Source: Aquatica leii (lineage: Eukaryota > Arthropoda > Insecta > Coleoptera > Lampyridae). From it: a DNA stretch of 64,000 nucleotides. The notes under the pieces are model-generated. The model saw only the letters and a list, made by a program, of their open reading frames with translations. It had not been told where the DNA came from and made no database searches. Below, one piece after another: positions 41,623 through 52,734 of this stretch (its first letter is position 1; each line of letters begins with the position of its first letter). The DNA lies in NCBI GenBank assembly GCA_035610365.1, contig CM069432.1, forward strand, positions 169,072,035-169,136,034, in the 5' to 3' direction. The position numbers and the translations under genes are program-made.

Positions 41623-44600
41623 TTATTGAAGCGGCAAAGGACACAGATTTCCTACTGCTCTGCGGTACACTCCAGTTGAAGTTTTTACATCTACTACTCG
41701 AATCACTCCGTCAGCGCCAGGATACAGACGGACTACGACGCCAATAGGCCACTGAAGAGGTGGAGTATTTTCCTTTTTGATGATAACGACAGTACCTTCA
41801 TTTATTGGTTTGGATGGTGTAATCCATTTTTGTCGTGTTTGTAGAGTGTTTAGGTATTCAACTTTCCATCGTTTCCAAAAAGATTGAATAAGATGATCAA
41901 TGGCATGTTTTCGTTTCAGAAGATTTAAATTTTGATTTGAGAAATCTTCCGCGGGGAGAGACTTTAAAGGAGTTAGCGTCAGAAAATGAGCGGGTGTAAG
42001 TGCTAACGGTTCAGAAGGATCTGAACTAAGAACAGAAAGTGGTCGCGAATTTAAAAGAGCCTCAATTTGTGACAGTATTGTTGTCATTTCTTCATAAGTG
42101 AATAACTGATTGCCAACCATTTTTGTCAAATGCGTTTTTATGCATTTAATATTGCTTTCCCACATAGAACCGAAATGCGGAGAGCGAGGAGGATTCATTT
42201 TCCATTCTATAGAAATATCTCGTAAATAGTAATCAAACTTGCTTTGATATTCAGAACTGTTTAATAACTCGTGTAGGGAATCTAGATGAGACTTAGCCCC
42301 TACAAAATTGGTGCCACAATCTGAATACATTACGCTTACGGGTCCGCGTCTAGATAAAAAGCGCTTTAATGCGTTGAGAAAAACTTCGGTAGACAAATCC
42401 GAGGCAGCTTCAATGTGTACTGCATGGGTTACAAGACAAATAAAAAGACAGATATATGCCTTTTGACTGCGAACTCCTCGTTGTCTACGTAGAATAATGT
42501 TTAGTGGCCCCGCGTAGTCAACACCAGTGTGTAAGAAAGGTTTGGATGCTCGTACACGGTACGAAGGCAGATTTCCCATCAATGGAAACTGTGATCTTGG
42601 ATTGGTCTTAAAGCACAAATTACACAACTGTACTCGTTGTCGTACAATATTACGGGCCGAAAGGATCCAAAACCTTTGACGTACTAGCGACATCAACAAC
42701 TGTGGACCTGTATGTAGATATTTCTTATGATAATAATCGATTATCAAATTTACTATATGATCACGGCGAGGTAACAAAATAGGGCGTTGACTGTCGTAGC
42801 TAAGATCCGCATGAACCAGTCTGCCTCCTACTCTTAGAATGTTTTCACAAAGAAAGACATTTAATTTTAGCATTAAGCGAGGTAAAGTTTTTCCAGAACG
42901 GGCTAATTTAAGTTCTTCTGAAAAATGTACTTCTTGCAAAGACCTAATAATGGCAAGTTCAGCGGTTTGATAATGATGTATTTCAAATTTGCGAGGCAAT
43001 TTTCTAATAAACCGCAAGACGTAAACAACAACTCTTATAAGTTTAGTCCAAGACGAAAATCTAGATGACAGTTGATACAAAAATGGCGGGTCAAATTCTT
43101 TATTATTAATGCTACTCGTAAAAACGTTTGCTTTAACTTCGGGAGGTTCGGCGACACATTTAGGGTCAAATTGATGTATAGGCCAGTCTGCAATTGGAGA
43201 ATGAACAAAAGGTGAACTTTCAAACCACATCGTATGTTTAATTAGTTGCGACGGTGTTAAACCACGAGACAAACAGTCTGCTGGATTTTCAGTGCCTTTA
43301 ATATAGTAAAAATGTTTAGCGTTAAGGTTATCGTGAATCTTTGAAACGCGGTTTCCAACGAATGTTTGCCACCTAGCGGGAGAAGAATGAATCCAAGCTA
43401 ATACAACTGTACTATCACAAAACGCCAAAACATTATTAATTGTACAGCGAGATGAATAAACATTGCAAACCGTTCTCATTAATCGTGAAAGAACTAAAGC
43501 ACCGCATAGTTCCAATCGAGCAAGTGAAACAACCTTCAAAGGGGCTACTTTGGATTTTGCGCACATTAAATTAACAAAAAATTTTTCCTCATTTGGAAAA
43601 TACACATGTAAATACACTACTCCACCATATGCACGTTCGCTAGCGTCAGAAAATCCTAATAATGATAAAATACAATTTCGTTCAACTCCTACATGGCGAG
43701 GTATTTTTATTGTTTCTAATAAAGGTAGTTCACTTTGAAATTGATTCCATATCTTTACAATATTATTGGGCGGCGTGTCATCCCAATCTATTTTATTTTG
43801 CCAAAGAGATTTAATAATTAATTTTGCAAGTAGTATCACTGGTGCGACAAATCCCATTAAATCCCATAGTCTGGCAATAGTAGACAAAATATTTCGTTTG
43901 GTGCATTTTCGATTTTGTATATGAACCGTAAAAGTGAAATAGTCTAAACCGGGTATCCAATGAAGCCCTAGCAGTTTCATAGTCTCGTCTGAATTAAATT
44001 CAATAGATTCTGTAACACGATCTTCTACCGGTATTTTGGACATAAATTCTAACGAATTACTAGCAAATTTAACAAGTTGAAATCCTCCATGAGCTAGCAA
44101 TTGTTTTAATTGTGTAGACATTTCGATGGCATTGTTTAACGATATACAACTTAGCGCCAAGTCGTCCATGTACAATGCGCCCTTTTCTATGATATCTGCG
44201 GCCAGCGGAAACTTTTCCTTTTCATCAGAAGCTAGTTGACGAATAGTGCGCATTGCTAAAAAGGGACTACACTTCATACCAAAGGTAACGCGATTAAATT
44301 CGTATAGTTGCAATGGGTCATTTAAATGAAATATATAAAGAATACGTTGAAAACGTCGAGAATCTTCGTCTACTAAAATTCTTAAATACATTTCACGTAT
44401 ATCAGCGTTTATTGCAATTGGAAATAAGCGAAAATTGAGAATTATGTGGAACAAATCTGTTTGTAAATTTTTTCCAGTATGTAATAGGTCATTAAGTGAG
44501 TATCCCGAATTCGTTTTCGTACTAGCATCCAAAACCATGCGGATTTTAGTGGTAAGTTTATCTTCGCGTATAACAGCGTGATGCGGTATCACGTATTCCA

Positions 44601-44775
44601 TTAATGTTGAATTAACTTCATGTACCGGGCGAATATAGTCTTTTTCTAAATAATCCCGAATTATCTTGTCATATTGGAGTTTTATTGTAGGATTTGATAG
44701 CAAACGACGTTCTAATGAAACAAATCGTTGTTTTGCGAGTGGTAATGAGTCGCCGAGAAATTTTGGATCGCGCAA
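41623..44775 (-). CDS. BEL/Pao pol: reverse transcriptase, RNase H, integrase
   Basis: A single open frame of 1,050 codons. RT has NADIREMYLRI (Asp125) and the catalytic YMDD (202-205). The Pao connection and RNase H follow with LGFSDASERAYGGVVYLHVY and CDSTVVLAWIHS. The integrase zinc-binding segment has HTGPQLLMSLVRQRFWIL, and the core has GVDYAGPLNI, VMYSDCGTNFVGA and GSMWESNIKCIK, giving D, D and E. The DUF5641-like tail ends GVYRRAVGNLCPLPLQ. The frame is intact; only the link to protease is broken. The first Met here is not the natural start, since pol is made as part of a polyprotein. Confidence 0.85.
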   Translation of the reverse strand: MRDPKFLGDSLPLAKQRFVSLERRLLSNPTIKLQYDKIIRDYLEKDYIRPVHEVNSTLMEYVIPHHAVIREDKLTTKIRMVLDASTKTNSGYSLNDLLHTGKNLQTDLFHIILNFRLFPIAINADIREMYLRILVDEDSRRFQRILYIFHLNDPLQLYEFNRVTFGMKCSPFLAMRTIRQLASDEKEKFPLAADIIEKGALYMDDLALSCISLNNAIEMSTQLKQLLAHGGFQLVKFASNSLEFMSKIPVEDRVTESIEFNSDETMKLLGLHWIPGLDYFTFTVHIQNRKCTKRNILSTIARLWDLMGFVAPVILLAKLIIKSLWQNKIDWDDTPPNNIVKIWNQFQSELPLLETIKIPRHVGVERNCILSLLGFSDASERAYGGVVYLHVYFPNEEKFFVNLMCAKSKVAPLKVVSLARLELCGALVLSRLMRTVCNVYSSRCTINNVLAFCDSTVVLAWIHSSPARWQTFVGNRVSKIHDNLNAKHFYYIKGTENPADCLSRGLTPSQLIKHTMWFESSPFVHSPIADWPIHQFDPKCVAEPPEVKANVFTSSINNKEFDPPFLYQLSSRFSSWTKLIRVVVYVLRFIRKLPRKFEIHHYQTAELAIIRSLQEVHFSEELKLARSGKTLPRLMLKLNVFLCENILRVGGRLVHADLSYDSQRPILLPRRDHIVNLIIDYYHKKYLHTGPQLLMSLVRQRFWILSARNIVRQRVQLCNLCFKTNPRSQFPLMGNLPSYRVRASKPFLHTGVDYAGPLNIILRRQRGVRSQKAYICLFICLVTHAVHIEAASDLSTEVFLNALKRFLSRRGPVSVMYSDCGTNFVGAKSHLDSLHELLNSSEYQSKFDYYLRDISIEWKMNPPRSPHFGSMWESNIKCIKTHLTKMVGNQLFTYEEMTTILSQIEALLNSRPLSVLSSDPSEPLALTPAHFLTLTPLKSLPAEDFSNQNLNLLKRKHAIDHLIQSFWKRWKVEYLNTLQTRQKWITPSKPINEGTVVIIKKENTPPLQWPIGVVVRLYPGADGVIRVVDVKTSTGVYRRAVGNLCPLPLQ

Positions 44776-44892
44776 AAGGGTAATTTCACGATATAACGAC
44801 CCTCCGTATTTCTTGTAGTAGTGTCTTTATATATGCTTTCGCACTCTTGCTCATCAGGTGCTAAGATTGGGATAGTTGGGGCCTCTTCTAGA

Positions 44893-46543
44893 TCAAAAAC
44901 GTTTCATGCAATTCTCTTCGTTTTCAGAAAAGTTGCAATAATAAATGAAATTGGTGATAACGGGACTGGTAATAGTAGGAGCTTTACCTACTACTAAATA
45001 ACCTAATAAAGTTTCGATAGCAATAGGCTCAGAAGGTAAACGAGCTATTTTTTTATTTAACAATATGCGTGCAAAGACATCACATCCTAAAATAATGTCA
45101 ATGTTCCCGGGTGTATAATATTTATCATCAGCAAGTGGAATCTTATGTAAATAATCTAATGTGGCAATATCAACAACGGCGGTAGGCAATTCATTAGTAA
45201 TACGTTGAACAATATAAGGATTTATTGTGAATGATATGTTATTTTTGTAGCGAGAGCGGATAGTTATATGCGTAGTTCCCTCAATTTTGTTTGTTATATC
45301 TCCAAGACCTGAGACTTGCTTTACAAGAGAAGGTAGTATGGGTAACCCTAACCGATGACAGCATTCAAGAGTAATAATTTCTTTTTGTGAACCACTATCT
45401 ACCAAAATGCGTACAGTTTGTATAATACCAGATGAATCCAGAACGTTACAAAGAGCGGTGCCCAACAATACAATCGGAGTGCGGTGTCTGCAAGCAAGCG
45501 ACATATTGGAATCAGCGGTGCATAACGAAACAGTAGTAGATGAAGTGGGGTTTTCTACTTGAGCGGTATTACCTGTATTAGCAATTGCGGAAATAGAAGA
45601 CGATTGTGTATTTAATTCCAAATGTAATAGCGAATGATGAGAACGATTACAATGTCGACACCTTACTGCCGATTTACAGTTTCGCAGCATATGCTTATTA
45701 CTTAAACAATTAATGCACAGATTGCTCATTTTGGTGAAATTGTACCTATCGCGTGGTACCATTTTACAGAATTTAGGGCACTGATATATGTGATCGTGAC
45801 CTGTTCTTTCACAACAAATGCATTTTTGATTTACCATATTAATTGGCAAATTAATAAATGATTTTAAATTAGTTCGGCTGCTTGGAAGATTAACATTATT
45901 TGCAAGAACGCGCGATGGCTTTAAATTACAATTAGCGCGATTTAATATGCGAGATTGCTCACGAACAAATTCGATTAACTTTTCGCTATTAGGTAAATTC
46001 TTATCATCCCGAATGTACATTTCAAATGACCTAACTGTATCAATATCTAACCTTTTAAGGCCAATGTGAACAAATATAAATTCCGCAATGTCGTCGATAT
46101 TTAATTGTTTAAGAGCGGCGATAATAGTTGAATATTTATCAATAAAGACGTCTAAATTGGCAGAGGTTGCTGTACTTACAGGATTAATGTCTAATAATTG
46201 GTCTAAATATGATACGGCAAGAACGCGTTTGTCATTATATTTATCGACCAAGGCATCCCATAAAACATTATAATTATCTCCAGTAGGCATTATTCCTTTG
46301 CAAATGTTACGCGCTTTGTCAGTTAGTCTGCCTACTAAATATTGAACTTTTTCCGAATTACTAAGGGACTGATTTTCGTGAATAATGCTTCGAAACGTTT
46401 CAAAAAAGACGGGCCAGTTTTCAATCTCCCCGTTAAACGAAGATAGTTCTAAGCGTGGCAGATTAGGAATGGCTTTTGTGGAAACCGCGGAAGAATTTAG
46501 CTCTTTATCAATAGAATTTGAAAGATTAGATTGAGCGTATTTA
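44893..46543 (-). pseudogene. BEL/Pao gag (DUF1759-like) and aspartic protease
   Basis: From about 46543 the minus strand reads NLPRLELSSFNGEIENWPVF and SLSNSEKVQYLVGRL, the Pao-type Gag region. Tandem zinc knuckles follow (CICCERTGHDHIYQCPKFC, then LCINCLSNKHMLRNC and CRHCNRSHHSLLH), and then the protease (RILVDSGSQKEIITLE). The conserved GLGD and ILGCDVFARIL blocks are present. It stops at 44893 (NCMKRF), where the BEL frame normally continues with a W-E-L-E-E motif. That sequence follows one base out of frame (FDLEEAPTIPIL) up to about 44776, so one frameshift lies at the junction and another just before 44772. Confidence 0.8.
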
Positions 46544-46552
46544 ATTTTTTAA

Positions 46553-46837
46553 TTATAACTCTTCAAATTCAATTAAAGGAGAATAGTCTGGGCCTGTGTC
46601 GGGACGAACCATAAGTTCAAACTCAATCTTTTCATCTAAACTAGATATAAATTCAGATCGCAAGGTGTCAATTGAAGCGGCGTTAGACAAAATTAAATTA
46701 ACATCATCATTTTGCGAAAACGTGGAAATAACATTAGAAATGCTTTTAGCACGCTGCATATAAGCATTCATTTTTGCGAAACATTTTCGAATTTGTCGTT
46801 CGGTGCGGTCGTTATCACTACCAGATTTCGTAGCCAT
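46553..46837 (-). pseudogene. BEL/Pao gag, N-terminal segment
   Basis: The minus strand starts MATKSGSDNDRTERQIRKCF about 60 bp after the 5' LTR and runs 94 codons as a helical Gag amino end, stopping at a TAA after IEFEEL. The rest of gag resumes in another frame at about 46543, so a small frameshift separates the two. Confidence 0.7.
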
Positions 46838-46899
46838 ATTGTTGCAAACTCAAAAAAATATTAATACTACACACAATAATCCGGTTCGTTAGGACCATA

Positions 46900-47327
46900 T
46901 GCTGGCGCTATAGTGGACTGTATAAAATTCTTAAAGTTTATTTGATTCTCTAAGCACCGATATACAAAAAAAAAAAACTACCACACAAATACACGCAACT
47001 ACTGTGCGTCGGGAAAATGATAAGGAAGGACTTACCTATGTTGCCTGTTGTAGCGACGTAGATTCTCGGTGTTGGTAGCGATGGCACTTATAATTTTTAA
47101 TAGTTAGATTTAACCGTTTTAATTGAATTATATCGTTGCGGCGCGGCGGTATGTCTAACATTGTCATTTTATCATAATCGCCTTGCAAGTGCATAGATAA
47201 GGGAACGGGTCTGTTAAATGCAGAAATGAAATTAATAGACCCGCTCAATAGCATTATATATTTGCATGGAAGTTTGCATAATATTCAGGTGCTAAATAAA
47301 TTAATAAATTATAAAAGCGCCAAACCA
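46900..47327 (-). repeat. BEL/Pao 5' LTR
   Basis: Matches the 3' LTR almost perfectly. The presumed primer-binding site, TGGTCCTAACGAACCGGA (46897-46880 minus), begins two bases inside its internal end; I cannot name the tRNA. Confidence 0.85.
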
Positions 47328-48099
47328 TTACTGTTATATGTCGCTATATAAATCAAGTGTAATATTTACGTAAAATAGAAGTCATAAGTAGATCTACATT
47401 TTACATTTAGCCTATGTTATTGTGACTTCTTTGTTACATAATTTTTTATGTAAATCTTATATAGTATCTATACGTGCTATTAATGTAATATTTACATTTA
47501 AATAGATCTAGTAAATAATAGTATTTTCGATATTATAAAAAAAATATTAAACGTTAAAATGTTAGAATAAGTTAAAAAAATTTGTACTTTTATTATTAAA
47601 TTTTTTTGTAATAAAAATTCAAATTAACCACAAAAAAAAAATTTTAACTCATCATAACGTGTTAACTTTAATTACTTTTTTAATCTGTAGAGAATACTAT
47701 TTACTGAATAATTTCATGTTGAGTAAATATACTAAATGAATAATTCATAACAATAATTATGAAGGCAACAAAGTTTTATTTAGTTAAAAAGAAAGTTTTT
47801 TATCATTGTATTAAGTGAAGTAAATAAAATGTAGATTTATTAATACGCTTGTAACATCAGGATCCTAGCTGGAATTATTCTCTTTGAATTACGATAAAAA
47901 TTACTATAACCATGCAATAGTGAAATTAAATTTTGATACACCTGAAACTATAAAAACAATCATCATACAATAATTCCATATTTTGAAATTTATATACCTT
48001 ATAAATACCTTTCACGACTGGAATGTAATTGGAGATAACACAAATAAATATTATAATTCGCCCGATTCACGAACTGGTAGTAGCAAAATGATTATTATA
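47328..48099. other. AT-rich interior of the CCCAGTGAACA element
   Basis: No gene or RNA seen. Words such as ATATTTACGTAAAATAGAAG resemble the subterminal sequence on the other side of the BEL insertion, consistent with one split element. Confidence 0.35.
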
Positions 48100-48105
48100 T
48101 GTATT

Positions 48106-49189
48106 TTAGCAATTATACTTTTTTGATATAATCAGCCGTATACTGTTCATCTCTGTTTTTGGAGTAGGAGTAAGCTTATTACTTCTGCGCTTGTAACGTT
48201 GAGCTCCCAACCGAAACCATTCTCCGGCCTTACGGGTAAAATCAGTAAGGTCAGGAAACTTTGATTGAATGGCTTCTGAAAATGTAATAACAGTAATTAA
48301 CGATAAGTCAGTAATTATAAATTTATAGGCAAACATATACTCTCACCGTTTTATTAAATTTAAGTTCACTCAGGTTCAGCTTATTTTTTTTCCCCATCCA
48401 CGTATTTTCAGCTGCAAACTTATCATCATATATTAGAGTGAATACATTTTTCATGAAATCAGCTCCATTTTCCCCAATTCTGCACACAAGTTTTCTAAAA
48501 AAAATTTTATGAAAATTATTACAAGTTTATCGTTACAGTGTACAATTAATCACAAAGCACAATTAAAAAATAGATAAAATTTATTGAAATATAACAACTA
48601 AAACATTTGGGATTATGAATTTTATAATTTATTTACGCTAAGAATATTCTAGGTGATTCTAGTAAACACTTTTTTTTTTAGTTTAAACTTGAGTCGTCAT
48701 AAATTGAAATTAGAAAATAATTGATTTGTTCATATTATTTTATACTTCAAAAAATCTGATTTATTCAAGAATTACTTTACTTTCCATTTCTTAATATATA
48801 AACAGGGTACGTACAGTTATCAATTTTTTTGTTTTTCTCTTGTTCTTCGTCCTCATCAGTTGTAAAACCATTAACAACAGGTGAAGCAAATCTCTTATTA
48901 TATTGTCGTTCGGCATCAGTAGGTTTAGAAATACGACAACCTCGACCAAGAATTTCTGTGATCGAAGTGTAGTCTGACTCAGCTGCAATATTACGAGCTT
49001 TCTCATAAGAACCTATAAAACAAAAAATAATTTACAACTAATAAAATATAAATTTTAATGCATGTAAAATTCTAGTACATACCATAGTAACCTAAAAATT
49101 TCCACTCTCAAGACTCCACGATCGAGAATCGGGTTTAAATTGCTCTTTAATATATAAATTAATTTTTTACCTGTACTAAAAGACGGCAT
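48106..49189 (-). CDS. DUF4806-like gene, four exons, carried in TIR element
   Basis: Minus-strand exons: 49189-49171 (MPSFST), 49012-48781, 48494-48347 and about 48275-48106. The first three join in phase with GT-AG introns: GSYEKARNIAAESDYTSITE, GRGCRISKPTDAERQYN, acidic spacer, then KLVCRIGENGADFMKNVFTL and WMGKKNKLNLSELKF. The last exon reads EAIQSKFPDLTDFTRKAGEW and RLGAQRYKRR but joins one base out of phase in this model. A Tyr-Glu-x-Ala block near the start and a C-terminal helical domain ending W-x-R-x-x-x-R are the pattern of insect DUF4806 proteins. Function is unknown. It lies alone inside the CCCAGTGAACA element, so it may be that element's gene or a captured one. Confidence 0.45.
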
Positions 49190-49260
49190 GATCGCAAGCA
49201 AAATCCAGTAAAATCACTAAAATCGAGCGGTACTTAAATCAATAGTGATTTATTGAAAAC

Positions 49261-50361
49261 TAGTGTTGGGCGATTATGAATGATATAATCGAGATATATC
49301 GATTATAGCCAAATAATCGATTATTCGATTATACTTTCGAAATAATCGATATATCATTCATTCGAAACAACCGAGAAGCAGTACTAATGAATGCAACGAA
49401 TAATACAAAATATAAAATGTCAAATATATAGAAATCGACACGACTCGATACGAGTCGAAACGAACTCGAGACCATGTCTCGAATCATTCGAAATAATCGA
49501 AATATCATTCATTTCAAACAACCGAGAAGCGTTATGAGCGATATGAAATATCAAATATATCGAAATAATCGAAATCGACACGACTCGCTACGAGTCGAAA
49601 CGAACTCGAGACCATGTCTCGAATCATTCGAAATAATCGAAATATCATTCATTTGAAACAACCGAGAAGCGTTATGAGCGATATGAAATATCAAATATAT
49701 CGAAATAATCGAAATCGACACGACTCGCTACGACTCGACACGAACTCGACACCATGTCTCGAATCATTCGAATGATTAATATAAGGTCTGTAATCAACTA
49801 ATTGCTTAGTCACGCGCCGCAATATTCAAAATATTGGAAACTTTCATTTTAAATTACTTTTTGAGTAATCGTACGTTTAATTATCACCGAAATTGTTAAT
49901 AATTAAAGTGAAAATGTTAAACTAACCACTTTACAAGAATTAGTAGATGAATGAAATAAATTTATTAATTCTAAAGAACATTAACTTTAGATTGATTATT
50001 ATTTAATTTCAGGCTCATTATTATCCATAATAAGATGTAGATATTGTAGATGTAGTAAAGTGTTGTAATCAGAAAACCTTTTTTAATCAAATAAAAAAAA
50101 CTAAAATAAAATAACCGAATCGCGGTTTGTAAGAGGATACTACTATTCGGCCAATAGGATGGCAGCAATTAAGCGCGGTAAATTTAAATTGCTACTCCTA
50201 CAAATTAGTTTTTCTCACGAATTCAAATCGAAACATATGATCGATAATACTGCGCATGCTCCATTATTCATAATCGAAACATCGAATGATCATTCGATTA
50301 TGCAAAACGAGATATTTCGATTATTTCGATTATTGAAATATATCGATTATGCCCAACACTA
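49261..50361. mobile_element. Non-autonomous hAT element with exact 8-bp TSD
   Basis: TAGTGTTGGGC (49261-49271) is repeated inverted as GCCCAACACTA (50351-50361). TTGAAAAC is present exactly at 49253-49260 and 50362-50369. The interior is non-coding, rich in TCGATTAT and ATAATCGA words, and holds a 140-bp tandem array. No transposase fragment was found. Confidence 0.85.
49331..49770. repeat. Tandem repeat, period 140 bp, about three units
   Basis: ACCATGTCTCGAATCATTCG occurs at 49471, 49611 and (as ACCATGTCTC) 49751, giving an exact 140-bp period. Each unit contains AAACAACCGAGAAGC, ATATCAAATATAT and the near-palindrome ACACGACTCGCTACGAGTCG. The last two units are nearly identical; the first is more diverged. 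Confidence 0.85.
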
Positions 50362-50408
50362 TTGAAAACAGCTTCTATGTGCGGCCACAGGTACTACCCG
50401 TAACATAG

Positions 50409-51565
50409 GCTGCATTCAGGTAGACTCAGCGGCTGAGAAAAAGCGTAAGCGGCTTTTTCTCAGCCGCTGAGTTTACCTGAACAGCACCACTGCACGACGC
50501 TGTCAAAACCATCTGAGTACAGTATAAACACGTATGTATTAAATAACATTTGGGTATTTAAATACCTGCATCTTTGAATACCTGTGTTTACCGTTTATGC
50601 TTTTTGATGCTGTCGGTTTTTTTGAAGTTTATGGTTAACTTCATAATAGGGATTACGATTTAAAAGTATTTTCAGGCATTAAATGCAATTATTTGAAATT
50701 GTTATTTATGATACCTTTTAAAAATAATCTTTTTTACGATAGTGCAAAGGACTAATTGTAGGTTTTAGGATCCGGATTATTTTTATTTATACTTTTAGGT
50801 TTCATTTACAAGTACCCAAATATTAATTACGTCGAATATGTATAAAAGGACAAAAAGAAGCACCCATTATTATTACAATGGTTTATTTTGAATGTTTTCT
50901 TGTTTTTGAAAGAATAGTTATGAAAATTGTCACTTTTTATAATTATGCGTTAAAAAAGCGACTTATTTTATATAACATTTTTATTTGCACAAATACAATA
51001 TAAATAACTTCCAGTTTCATTCGAATCAACACCGTGTGAATATTGTAACTACTTTTCTTTACAACGAATATGAAAACCTTCAGTTTTTAAATAGTAATAA
51101 ACGTTAGAATCAAACACGTGTAAAAATAACTTGCATTATTTAGTCGATTTTATTCGACAAATACAATTCAGCGTTTTTAGCCTTCAAGGTACGAAAAAGA
51201 GGGAAATAAAATTTGCTGTATTTGTATTTTTTACCGATAATTATTACATAGTGGTTGTGGGGAAAAGTTAAAACGTTATTCCTTTTCTCTCAATTGAAGT
51301 TTCTCGTCTACAAATAGTTAGTTTTGTAAACTGCGCTGGCGCTGTAGAAGCGCTGAGTAAAATGGCGACCGCTGAGTAGAAAAAAGCGGAAAAAAACTTT
51401 GCTGAGTAAAATGGCGACCGCTGAGTAGAAAAAAGCGGAAAAAAACTTTGCTGAATAAAATGGCGACCGCTGAGTAACATGCTGAGACTAAGCGCTGCAT
51501 TCAGGTAACGAATTGCTCAGCTGCTGCTCAGCCGCTTACAGCCGCTGAGTCTACCTGAATGCACC
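50409..51565. mobile_element. TIR element with TGCATTCAGGTAGACTCAGC ends
   Basis: TGCATTCAGGTAGACTCAGC continuing GGCTG begins at 50411. The same 25 bases inverted end at 51563. CATAG lies just outside on both sides (50404-50408 and 51566-51570) and could be a 5-bp duplication. The ends are followed by GCGGCTGAG/CTCAGCCGC hairpins. The interior is non-coding and contains a 49-bp tandem repeat near the right end. Superfamily not assigned. Confidence 0.65.
51352..51475. repeat. Tandem repeat, period 49 bp, 2.5 units
   Basis: GCTGAGTAAAATGGCGACCG begins at 51352 and 51401, and as GCTGAATAAAATGGCGACCG at 51450. The GCTGAGT word is also the inner part of the element's terminal repeat, so the array may have grown from the terminus. 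Confidence 0.8.
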
Positions 51566-52463
51566 CATAGATCACTTATGATTAGCTAAAAATTAGCGCG
51601 AAGTTTAAAAATCATCATTTATTACATATGTATGTATTTATATTTCTTGTCGGTATTTCAACTGTGTATATTTTTGTAATGAATTTGAAACTCAGCTTAA
51701 TATTCATACGGAATCCCAGCCATGTGAGTCAAAAGTTTAAAACATTTCTACAATTAATAAATTTTTGAAAGGAGCAAATTAATTTCTGTCGAACTTTCAT
51801 TTGTAAAATGTAAATGTGTACATTTGTCATTACATTCTGATAAAATTTTTATACCATTATTTCAATATAATAATTAATTACAAATAATTCGTTGTTTTTT
51901 TTATTTATTATTATTTATTATTACTTTTATTTGTTTTTAATAAATATTAGAAATGCTAAGTTTTTACAGTTTTATGATACACAATACTTTTTTTTGCGTA
52001 AATTGAATATAAAATCTATAATATAAGAAATATAGAACTTAGTTATGTAAATGTAATGAAACATTACGTTGTAAACTAAATATAACTAATTTTATACAAG
52101 TGTACTGTAAAAATTTGAACATAAGTTAAACGTGTTTATGAGAGATGTAGATGTGACATTTCAACAAAAGCACATTGCGTTATATTACTCACAAGTTTAT
52201 CTCGTTACATTATTAGGATGTAATATCTAGCCTGTAAAACATACGTAACAATGTATCATAAATATTATGTTGCCTATAGGTCATTGATGTGATATCACTT
52301 TTAAAGTCACATATATGTCGACTTGATATCATGTTTACATCACTTATTTTATATTCTCTTTACATTACAATTTATATCATTGAAATGTAAAATTTATATA
52401 ATATTTGTTATGTTACATGTTCTCCAGGTGTGATATCACTGTTACATTAGGGTGTTCACTGGG
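51566..52463. other. Right-hand interior and end of the CCCAGTGAACA element
   Basis: No gene seen. AT-rich sequence with repeated TGATATCAC, TAACATAA and ATGTAACA words towards the 52463 end. Confidence 0.35.
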
Positions 52464-52479
52464 ATTATATTATAATTAT

Positions 52480-52734
52480 GAAGGGTTTGGTGCAAAAAGG
52501 GTATAAGTGTATAAGTTGACAATTTGAGTTAGTGCCTTTATTATCGTTTTTGCAAAAACCATTGTGAGGTTTTACTTTAGTGTGTTATGCTACTTCTCTA
52601 AAAATGTCACTGCTAATATCAAAATGCACTTGTATCTTTTTTGTACTAACAGAGGGTAGGTTTAACTTGACATATATGCTTTTGAATCAAAAATGTAAAA
52701 AAATCACTTGTACCCTTTTTGCACCAAATCCTTC
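52480..52734. mobile_element. 255-bp MITE with 30-bp inverted repeats
   Basis: GAAGGGTTTGGTGCAAAAAG continuing GGTATAAGTG (52480-52509) pairs with its complement at 52705-52734 with two mismatches. The interior is non-coding. Flanks AATTAT and AATTTA give no firm target duplication. Confidence 0.65.

Larger units (their letters stand above)
40953..47327 (-). mobile_element. BEL/Pao LTR retrotransposon, full length, with TSD
   Basis: Direct repeats of 426 bp (40953-41378) and 428 bp (46900-47327), starting TG and ending CA, bound 6.4 kb of minus-strand coding sequence. TTACT at 40948-40952 and 47328-47332 is the 5-bp target duplication typical of BEL/Pao. The order gag, protease, RT, RNase H, integrase fits the superfamily and there is no env. 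The LTRs are nearly identical (differences seen: TTAACG/TTAAAG near the left end and an A-run length), so insertion was recent. Three frame lesions lie in gag-pro and at the pro-pol junction. Confidence 0.9.
40780..52463 (-). mobile_element. TIR element with CCCAGTGAACACC ends, host to several insertions
   Basis: CCCAGTGAACACC at 40780-40792 is matched by its reverse complement at 52451-52463. Near both ends are short palindromes: ACATAACGCAAAATTTTGCG and onward at 40818-40843, and GTGATATCAC at 52290-52299 and 52431-52440. Removing the BEL/Pao element, the hAT at 49261-50361 and the element at 50409-51565 leaves about 3 kb carrying one minus-strand gene (48106-49189). No clear target duplication was seen (flanks TTTTTTATT and ATTATATTA). 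The superfamily is unassigned. Confidence 0.45.

Noticed and set aside
40953..47327. Env-like gene in the BEL/Pao element
   Set aside because: After the integrase tail (41623) only about 240 bp of non-coding sequence precede the LTR.
49474..49656. Plus-strand 60-codon frame in the 140-bp array
   Set aside because: Composed of repeat translation; no start context or family.
49331..49770. CRISPR-like array
   Set aside because: Period is 140 bp with no short constant repeat and variable spacer pattern; the genome is eukaryotic.
51268..51500. Minus-strand frames with repeated serine/phenylalanine peptides
   Set aside because: They are translations of the 49-bp tandem repeat in a non-coding element.
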